A DNA stretch of 64,000 nt, from assembly GCF_038069765.1 (NCBI RefSeq), contig NZ_JBBPFS010000009.1, positions 1-64,000 of the forward strand, given 5' to 3'. The stretch's first letter is position 1. The number at the start of each line of letters is the position of its first letter. The translations under genes were made by a program, and so were the position numbers. Origin of the DNA: Arthrobacter_B sp038069765 (lineage in GTDB: Bacteria > Actinomycetota > Actinomycetes > Actinomycetales > Micrococcaceae). Under the pieces are notes generated by a model. It worked only from the letters and a program-made list of their open reading frames with translations, was not told where the DNA came from and ran no database searches. Below, piece after piece: positions 58,393 to 64,000 of this stretch.

Positions 58393-58946
58393 GCTCGAGT
58401 ATCGATCTCAGCGGCACTGCCCACCTGCCTGCCGTCCCGGAACTCCGGGAAGGCGCCGCTTTGCTCCTGGCATGCAGCTCCCGTGCCGGTGAGTCCATTC
58501 GCCAGGCCCACGCTCACTGGTCGGCCCTGGCCGGAGCCTATGCCGCCCCCGAACAGCACCAGGTCCATCGTGCAATGGATGGTCCGCGAGCTGCTGGACA
58601 AGGCGTCCTGGAGGTTGCTTCCCGTGCGGCAGCTGCGCTTGAAACCTTCGCGGCCGTCGTCGAGGACATCCGCAGCAGGCGCCTGGCGCTGCAGAGCGCA
58701 GCCGGGGATTTACAGGAAAAGGAACGGAATGACGCCGGTCCGGGTATCAGCCCGACAGGCGTCAAAACGCCCGTGACGCTTCAGGGGCAGCTCCTGCAGG
58801 CCGAAGCAGACCAGCTGGCCCAGGAACTGGCCGCAGCCGAAGACCGGTGCATCCGCGCCCTTGACGCTCTGGCGGGGCGCGGCTCCGGCTCCGGCTCCGG
58901 CTCCGGGTCACGTGAACAGCAGCCGATCGGACAGTGCCTCCGCTGA
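58389..58946 (+). CDS. helical WXG100-like partner protein
   Basis: A 185-residue protein starting MSSSIDLSGTAHLPAVPELR, mostly helical with heptad-like Ala/Leu pattern (EVASRAAAALETFAAVVEDIR) over residues 70-100 and again near 140-165. The start overlaps the upstream gene (ATGA). The end is a Gly/Ser run (GSGSGSGS) from a hexamer DNA repeat, then REQQPIGQCLR. The front part resembles the N-terminal region of large actinobacterial polymorphic toxins secreted by type VII systems, but no toxin domain follows, so it could be a truncated remnant or a stand-alone secretion partner. Confidence 0.55.
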   Translation: MSSSIDLSGTAHLPAVPELREGAALLLACSSRAGESIRQAHAHWSALAGAYAAPEQHQVHRAMDGPRAAGQGVLEVASRAAAALETFAAVVEDIRSRRLALQSAAGDLQEKERNDAGPGISPTGVKTPVTLQGQLLQAEADQLAQELAAAEDRCIRALDALAGRGSGSGSGSGSREQQPIGQCLR

Positions 58947-59302
58947 CCCGGACAGCGCCGCCGGCCGCCGGTCCGGGTCATGTGCCCGGAGTGTGTGCAC
59001 TTGACCACGCCAGGCACCCCGGCTGCCTTAGGCCGCGGGAAACTGCGTACCGTGCAACCCGCCAAAGCCTCGGGGAGATTTGACTTGCAGAGGGAAGCGG
59101 GAAACTCTAATAGAGACTACGCATCACCACGTATCAGGTACGGAAGAAACGCATCAGAGGGGCAGCGTCGCTTTCATAACCCGGTAGAGCCATGCCCGCA
59201 GACGAACGCACCTGCGAATCCGGGCCCGGCCTCCTCCTCTCAAGCAGCCCGATGATCCTCCAGGGGAACCGGGTATATCTTCCGTTAACACAAGGAAGGC
59301 CT
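58947..59302. other. intergenic region upstream of BCCT gene
   Basis: A 356-base gap. A frame of 91 codons exists from 58980 but has no ribosome site, a composition unlike the neighbours and Pro/Arg/Ala-rich noise, so it is not called. The leader of the transporter should begin here, perhaps near TTGACTTGCAG...TAATAGAGACTACG (59079-59120), where TTGACT with TAGAGACT-like bases could be a promoter; I am not sure. Confidence 0.35.
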
Positions 59303-61255
59303 ATGGCTAACATGACTGAACCCACCCCCCCTTCGGGGCCGGGTCCGGCAGGACGCGCCGGAGCAACCCTCCATGGCGCGGACGCCGGAACAGCAGCATC
59401 ACACACCCACGAGCCCCCGGCAGAGACTATTGAGCCGGACGCCGATCCTGACCAGGAACTCCTGGCGCAGCTCCGGGAGACGGAGCGCGCGCATGAGACC
59501 GCCCGCAGCACCGAAACCCCCGCCAAGCTGGACAAAGTACTGTTCGGAGTCACCGGCGTTTTGGCTATTGCCTTCATCGTCTGGGGTTTTTACGGCAGGG
59601 ATTCGCTCGCGACCACGTCGCAGTCGGCGCTGGACTGGGTCATGGAAAATACCGGCTGGCTGTTCGTCGTGCTGGCTTCCTTCTTCGTGGTCTATGTCCT
59701 CTGGCTCGCGCTGGGACGATTCGCTCATATTCCCCTCGGCAAGGATGACGAGGAACCGGAGTTCTCAACGGCGTCCTGGATCTCCATGATGTTTGCCTCC
59801 GGCATGGGCATCGGCCTGATGTTCTACGGCGTTGCCGAACCGATGTTCCACTATGTCTCTCCTCCGCCGGGCACCGTTGACGGCCAGACCCCGGAGGCGC
59901 TCCGGACGGCTATGGCCACCTCGGTCTTCCACTGGGGACTGCATCCTTGGGCCATGTATGCCATCGTCGGCATCGCCATGGCCTACGGCAGCTACCGCCT
60001 GGGCCGCAAGCAGCTCATTTCCTCCGCCTTTACCTCCCTCTTCGGCAGGGCACGCGTGGACGGCCCGCTGGGCAAGGTCCTGAACATTTTCGCCATTTTC
60101 GCGACACTGTTCGGCACGGCTGCTTCCCTGGGCCTGGGCGCCCTGCAGATCGGCAGCGGCCTGGAATCAACGGGCGCGATCGGCACTGTCGGCACCAGCA
60201 TCCTGGTGGGCATCGTTGCCGTCCTCACCGCCTGCTTTGTCGCCTCGGCCATGTCCGGGATTTCCCGCGGTATCCAGTGGCTCTCCAACATCAACATGGG
60301 CCTGGCCATGCTGCTGGCGATCATCGTCTTTATCGCCGGCCCCACCCTGTTTATCCTCAACGTCATCCCCTCCGCTATCGCGGACTATGCGGGCAACATG
60401 GCTGAGATGGCGTCACGAACGGAGGCCGTCGGCGACGAGGGCATGCGCGAATGGCTCTCCGGCTGGACCATCTTCTACTGGGCCTGGTGGCTCTCCTGGA
60501 CGCCGTTTGTCGGCATGTTTATCGCCCGGATCAGCCGCGGCCGCACCATCCGCCAGTTCGTCACCGGAGTCCTGCTGGTCCCCTTCACGGTCACCATTCT
60601 CTGGTTCTCGATCTTCGGCGGCGCCGCCATCGGAACAACGAAAAGCGCCGCCCCGGGTGAAGCTGATTCACTGGTGGCTGCCGCAGGATCCGATGCAGCA
60701 CTCTTTGAGCTCTTCGCCCTGCTGCCCATGCCCAACCTGATAGCAGCTGCGGTCGGTGTCCTGGCGATGGTCCTGATCGGCATCTTCTTTGTCACGGGCG
60801 CCGATTCGGCCTCCATCGTGATGGCTTCGCTGAGCTCCAACGGCTCCGAGAAGCCGGCACGCACCGTCGTCATCTTCTGGGGTGTCCTGACGGGCGCCGT
60901 GGCAGCAGTGATGCTCCTGGCCGGCGGCGACGATCCCTCGGCCGCCCTGGGCGCGCTGCAGCGGATCACCATCGTGGCGGCCCTGCCGTTTGCCATCGTG
61001 ATGCTCCTGATGACGGTAGCCCTGGCCAAGGACCTGGCCCGCGATCCGATGGCCCTGCGCCGGCAGCTGACCAAGTCAGTGGTGGAGCGTGCCATCGCCA
61101 CGGGCGTGGACGAGCACGGCGGGTCGACCTTCGACCTCGCCACGCAGGAACACGACACCACCGCACACGACGTCATCACTCCCGCTCCGGTTCCGGCACG
61201 TCCGTCACCGTCTGCAGGAGCTGCGGATGACGGCCAGCTGCGTCCGCGCGGCTAA
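59303..61255 (+). CDS. BCCT family transporter (choline/glycine betaine-like)
   Basis: A 650-residue betaine/choline/carnitine transporter with 12 predicted membrane segments. MGIGLMFYGVAEPMFHY and the signature YWAWWLSWTPFVGMFIARIS (a Trp-rich substrate cage and the FIARISRGRTIR loop) are diagnostic. The N-terminus is about 90 residues of hydrophilic acidic sequence, possibly an osmosensing domain. AAGGAAGG is five bases before the ATG. It moves a quaternary ammonium compound with Na+ or protons, useful in osmotic stress; substrate not fixed. Confidence 0.9.
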   Translation: MANMTEPTPPSGPGPAGRAGATLHGADAGTAASHTHEPPAETIEPDADPDQELLAQLRETERAHETARSTETPAKLDKVLFGVTGVLAIAFIVWGFYGRDSLATTSQSALDWVMENTGWLFVVLASFFVVYVLWLALGRFAHIPLGKDDEEPEFSTASWISMMFASGMGIGLMFYGVAEPMFHYVSPPPGTVDGQTPEALRTAMATSVFHWGLHPWAMYAIVGIAMAYGSYRLGRKQLISSAFTSLFGRARVDGPLGKVLNIFAIFATLFGTAASLGLGALQIGSGLESTGAIGTVGTSILVGIVAVLTACFVASAMSGISRGIQWLSNINMGLAMLLAIIVFIAGPTLFILNVIPSAIADYAGNMAEMASRTEAVGDEGMREWLSGWTIFYWAWWLSWTPFVGMFIARISRGRTIRQFVTGVLLVPFTVTILWFSIFGGAAIGTTKSAAPGEADSLVAAAGSDAALFELFALLPMPNLIAAAVGVLAMVLIGIFFVTGADSASIVMASLSSNGSEKPARTVVIFWGVLTGAVAAVMLLAGGDDPSAALGALQRITIVAALPFAIVMLLMTVALAKDLARDPMALRRQLTKSVVERAIATGVDEHGGSTFDLATQEHDTTAHDVITPAPVPARPSPSAGAADDGQLRPRG

Positions 61256-61280
61256 CCTCCGCCGCTGTAAACCCAGCTCT

Positions 61281-61327
61281 AACACCAGGGACCTGCCACC
61301 GATATCCGGTGGCAGGTCCCTGGTGTT
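61281..61327. terminator. perfect 21-bp stem between converging transporters
   Basis: Arms at 61281-61301 and 61307-61327 are fully complementary with a 5-base loop (ATATC). It lies 25 bases after the BCCT stop and 57 bases before the converging sugar porter stop. There is no T-run, only TTAT, so it may be a bidirectional stop or RNA stabiliser. Confidence 0.8.
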
Positions 61328-61383
61328 ATGTGGAAGGGGCCATTGGCAGCAACCAGGCCCTCCGCTCGCTCCAACCTCAGCGG

Positions 61384-62793
61384 CTAGTTGGACCCCGCGG
61401 CCTTCAGCTCGGCTTCCAGCTGTTCAAGGGACTTGCCCTGTGTTTCCGGCATGAAACGACGCACAAACAGGATTGCGCACAGGCCCAGCGCCACGAAGAT
61501 GAAGAAGGTGCTGGAGATTCCCAGCCCCGCCATCAGCATCGGGAACGAGAAGCCGACGGCGAAGTTGGCCATCCACTGCACAAACACGGACAGTCCCATC
61601 CCCAGTCCTCGGACCCGCAGCGGGAAGATCTCTGCGATCATCAGCCAGGTGACCGGTGAAATGGAGCCCTGCTGGAAGGCCAGGAACAGGACGGTCAGGG
61701 ACAACACCACAAAGCCGCGGGCAGTGCCTTCAGCCATGGTCAGCGAGGCAACACCGATCAGCAGCAGCGTCGAGGACGTTCCGATCAGGCCGGTGATGAG
61801 CATCGGCCGGCGGCCCACTTTTCCCAGCAGCCAGATACCCAGAATCGCAGCGGCAACCGACACGACTCCGTTGGCGATGTTGGCGGTCAGCGCGGCCTCG
61901 GTGCCGAAACCGGCGTCGGCCAGGATTTGCGTGCCGTAGTAGACAATCGCGTTCACGCCGGTGATCTGCTGGACCACGGACATCCCCATGCCAATCAGCA
62001 GCACCCGGAACAGCCAAGGCTCCGCAAAGTCCTTCAGCGAGCCGCGGCGGGTGGTTTCGTGGCTCGCCAGCGCCCGCACGTCGTCGTACTCGGTTTGGGC
62101 GTCCTCGGAGCTGCGGATCTTCTGCAGCACCGCCATCATCTGCGGATAGCGGCCCTGCGCGGCGAGCCAGCGCGGGCTCTCGGGCACAAATTTCATGCCG
62201 ATCCACAGGGCAATGGCCGGCAGTGAAGCCACTGCCAGCATCCAGCGCCAGACGTGGTTCTCCTCGCCCCACACGTTGCCGATGACGGCATTGGTGGTGA
62301 AGGCCGCCAGCTGGCCGGTGACGATCATCAGCTGGTCCCGGGTCACCATCTGCCCGCGCCGGGCGGCCGGGGCGATTTCGGAGAGAAACATGGGCACGAC
62401 GGCGGATGCCCCTCCCACGGCGAGTCCCAGGACCACGCGGGCAGCGACCATCAGCCCCACGGAGGGGGCCACTGCGGTGCCAAGCGCTCCGGCGAGGAAG
62501 ACCATGGCCAGCATCATCAGGAGCCGGCGGCGCCCGAAGCGGTCGGCGAGCTGGCCGGCGATGACGGCGCCGAAGGCTGCACCGAACAGCAGGCTTGATG
62601 TGATGAGGCCTTCGGTGAACGGGGTGAGTCCCAGGTCCGTCTGCATGAAGGGCAGCGCCCCGTTGATGACTCCGGTGTCATAACCAAACAGGAACCCGCC
62701 CAGGGTTGCGATCCAGGAGGCGCGGCCCAGCGCGCCGCGGTGGCGGCTGCTTCCCTGCTGTGCAGCCGCTCCGGGGGAAAGAAGTGTGGACAT
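61384..62793 (-). CDS. sugar porter family MFS transporter
   Basis: A 469-residue sugar:H+ symporter of the MFS sugar porter family. Signatures: FLFGYDTGVINGALPFM in segment 1, ADRFGRRRLLMMLAMV (RxGRR), PESPRWLAAQGR after segment 6, GVNAIVYYGTQI in segment 7 and PVTWLMIAEIFPLRVRG in segment 10. The C-terminus has FMPETQGKSLEQLEAE. It is probably for glucose, xylose, arabinose or myo-inositol; the motif does not decide. It is not tied to the Gfo/PmoA operon at 23 kb by position. Confidence 0.92.
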   Translation of the reverse strand: MSTLLSPGAAAQQGSSRHRGALGRASWIATLGGFLFGYDTGVINGALPFMQTDLGLTPFTEGLITSSLLFGAAFGAVIAGQLADRFGRRRLLMMLAMVFLAGALGTAVAPSVGLMVAARVVLGLAVGGASAVVPMFLSEIAPAARRGQMVTRDQLMIVTGQLAAFTTNAVIGNVWGEENHVWRWMLAVASLPAIALWIGMKFVPESPRWLAAQGRYPQMMAVLQKIRSSEDAQTEYDDVRALASHETTRRGSLKDFAEPWLFRVLLIGMGMSVVQQITGVNAIVYYGTQILADAGFGTEAALTANIANGVVSVAAAILGIWLLGKVGRRPMLITGLIGTSSTLLLIGVASLTMAEGTARGFVVLSLTVLFLAFQQGSISPVTWLMIAEIFPLRVRGLGMGLSVFVQWMANFAVGFSFPMLMAGLGISSTFFIFVALGLCAILFVRRFMPETQGKSLEQLEAELKAAGSN

Positions 62794-62824
62794 CAGGTGT
62801 CTTTCTGCTTATATCCAAGCGCAC

Positions 62825-62864
62825 AAAACCCCCGTCGGACGGAGAAACTCCGGCCGACGGGGGT
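62825..62864 (-). terminator. rho-independent terminator of the sucCD operon
   Basis: ACCCCCGTCGG (62828-62838) and CCGACGGGGGT (62854-62864) pair, with an inner CGGAG-AAA-CTCCG. Read on the minus strand it is followed by TTTT, just 14 bases after the sucD stop. Confidence 0.85.
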
Positions 62865-62877
62865 CTGCGTGCGTGTA

Positions 62878-63780
62878 CTAGAGCGCTGCGAAAACTTCGC
62901 GCAGCAGCGTGGCGGTCTCGGACGGCGTCTTGCCGACCTTCACGCCGGCGGCCTCAAGGGCTTCCTTCTTGGCCTGGGCGGTTCCTGCGGAACCGGAGAC
63001 GATGGCGCCTGCGTGGCCCATGGTCTTGCCTTCGGGAGCCGTGAAGCCCGCCACGTAGCCGACAACCGGCTTGGTGACGTTGGCCTTGATGAACTCGGCG
63101 GCACGCTCTTCGGCGTCTCCGCCGATTTCGCCGATCATGACGATGGCCTTGGTCTCGGGGTCAGCTTCGAAGGCCGCGAGGGCATCGATGTGCGTGGTGC
63201 CGATGACGGGGTCGCCGCCAATGCCGATGGCGGTGGAGAAGCCAAGGTCGCGCAGTTCGTACATCATCTGGTAGGTCAGGGTGCCGGACTTGGAAACCAA
63301 GCCGATCGGGCCCTTGGAGGTGATGTTGTTCGGGGTGATCCCGACCAGTGCCTCGCCCGGCGTGATGATGCCCGGGCAGTTCGGGCCGATGATGCGGGTG
63401 ACCTGGTTGCCGTTCTCGTCCACCTTGGACTGGGCATGTGCCCAGAACTCGGCGGAATCCTGCACGGGAACGCCTTCGGTGATGACGACGACGAGGCCGA
63501 TGCCGGCGTCGATCGCTTCCATGACGGCGTCCTTGGTGAAGGCCGGCGGCACGAAGACGATGGAAACATCGGCGTTGGTCTTGTCCATGGCTTCGGTGAC
63601 GGTGCCGAAGACGGGCAGTTCGACGTCGCCGTGGGTGACCGTGGTACCGGCCTTGCGGGCGTTAACGCCGCCGACAACCTGGGTTCCGGCCTTGAGCATC
63701 AGGGCGGTGTGTTTGGTTCCTTCGCCGCCGGTGATGCCCTGAACGATGACCTTGGAGTCCTTGTTCAAAAAGATAGACAT
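62878..63780 (-). CDS. sucD: succinyl-CoA ligase alpha subunit
   Basis: A 300-residue TCA-cycle enzyme subunit making succinyl-CoA (or ATP/GTP in the reverse direction). The N-terminal CoA-binding Rossmann region is QGITGGEGTKHTALMLKAGT; the phosphorylated His is in MGHAGAIVSGSAGTAQ; the substrate block IIGPNCPGIITPGEALVGI is conserved. It follows sucC on the minus strand by a 38-base gap and closes the operon before the terminator. Confidence 0.95.
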   Translation of the reverse strand: MSIFLNKDSKVIVQGITGGEGTKHTALMLKAGTQVVGGVNARKAGTTVTHGDVELPVFGTVTEAMDKTNADVSIVFVPPAFTKDAVMEAIDAGIGLVVVITEGVPVQDSAEFWAHAQSKVDENGNQVTRIIGPNCPGIITPGEALVGITPNNITSKGPIGLVSKSGTLTYQMMYELRDLGFSTAIGIGGDPVIGTTHIDALAAFEADPETKAIVMIGEIGGDAEERAAEFIKANVTKPVVGYVAGFTAPEGKTMGHAGAIVSGSAGTAQAKKEALEAAGVKVGKTPSETATLLREVFAAL

Positions 63781-63818
63781 AAGGGGATTCTCTTTCTAAA
63801 GGTTCGACAGGCTCTGGG

Positions 63819-64000
63819 TCAGCGAGCGGCGTAAGCGAGCTCGGCAGCCTTGTCGGCGCCTTCGTCCATGGTGGTGGCCAGCGTGACCAGCGGGTGGTTG
63901 GCGTCAGCAAGAATGCGGCGGCCTTCTTCGACGTTGTTGCCGTCCAGACGGACGACCAGCGGCTTGTTGGCTTCGTCGCCGAGGATTTCCAGGGCCTTGA
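63819..64000 (-). CDS. sucC: succinyl-CoA ligase beta subunit, C-terminal part
   Basis: The last 60 codons of sucC, the nucleotide-binding beta subunit; its start lies beyond the window end. The reading frame gives PLVVRLDGNNVEEGRRIL and AANHP-type family ending LVTLATTMDEGADKAAELA with TGA at 63819-63821. It partners sucD directly downstream. Confidence 0.93.
   Translation of the reverse strand, partial: KALEILGDEANKPLVVRLDGNNVEEGRRILADANHPLVTLATTMDEGADKAAELAYAAR

Noticed and set aside
58880..59006. frameshift in the GGCTCC hexamer run that would rejoin a toxin C-terminus
   Set aside because: The alternative frame is open for only about 35 codons and gives Arg/Ser/Ala-rich noise, with no toxin domain.
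58980..59255. 91-codon frame before the BCCT gene
   Set aside because: No ribosome site, composition unlike neighbours, and it runs into the leader of the transporter.

Overview
The window is high-GC DNA with dense genes, GTG as well as ATG starts, many 1-4 base gene overlaps, and a gene set typical of Actinobacteria of the Micrococcaceae (Arthrobacter and relatives): a C-terminal HNH protein fragment of the DUF222 type, Tex, RecQ, sucCD, and the DUF2243/caa3-type CtaG pair. The assignment rests on gene content and style only; there is no rRNA, tRNA, phage, transposon or CRISPR array. It looks like ordinary chromosome with metabolic accessory clusters.

Layout. 1-8.2 kb: partial HNH protein, a lipoprotein, a SWIM/SNF2 helicase, a ten-copy heptamer repeat, a small Cys-rich protein, a MarR-like protein and an FBP-domain zinc protein. 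8.2-11.1 kb: 2-hydroxyacid dehydrogenase, FMN reductase and a DUF368 polyprenyl-phosphate flippase-like protein. 11.4-17.3 kb: nucleoside salvage locus with two near-identical MFS transporters, nucleoside hydrolase and ribokinase; a GNAT gene whose start codon sits in the loop of a 13-bp inverted repeat lies between. 17.5-22.9 kb: membrane protein, KsdD-like flavoprotein, small acidic protein, DUF1508, asparaginase, orphan Vsr, HAD hydrolase. 23.3-26.2 kb: Gfo/Idh/MocA - PmoA-like - cupin operon joined by one-base overlaps. 26.2-32.3 kb: acidic protein, Tex, HTH + DUF2975 pair with unusual repeats, second KsdD-like flavoprotein. 32.7-39.4 kb: DUF998/DUF503 overlapping pair, DUF2243-CtaG, RecQ, hydroxyisobutyrate dehydrogenase with an MHS transporter. 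39.6-42.9 kb: type III polyketide synthase - methyltransferase - FAD hydroxylase operon, the best candidate biosynthetic system here. 43-46.5 kb: MarR-regulated DHA2 efflux pump and a small membrane/HTH pair. 46.5-52.9 kb: TPP enzyme + ureohydrolase operon, flavin monooxygenase, XRE-cupin regulator with AI-2E-family permease. 52.9-58.9 kb: acyl-CoA ligase, ferritin-like/VIT iron transporter, aldo-keto reductase, and a pair resembling type VII secretion substrates. 59.3-64 kb: BCCT transporter, sugar porter, sucD and the end of sucC.

Three window-wide themes stand out. First, at least six genes have TAnnnT exactly 12 to 7 bases upstream of their ATG and no Shine-Dalgarno, as expected for leaderless transcripts; this also fixes several start codons. 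Second, short perfect or near-perfect tandem duplications (7-54 bp) recur in intergenic gaps and in the 3' ends of genes, producing repeated C-terminal tails. Third, several loci combine enzyme and regulator in tightly coupled operons whose substrates can be guessed but not proved: a phenolic-lipid-like polyketide, a possible arginine/guanidinobutyrate route, and a sugar-acid or sugar oxidation module.
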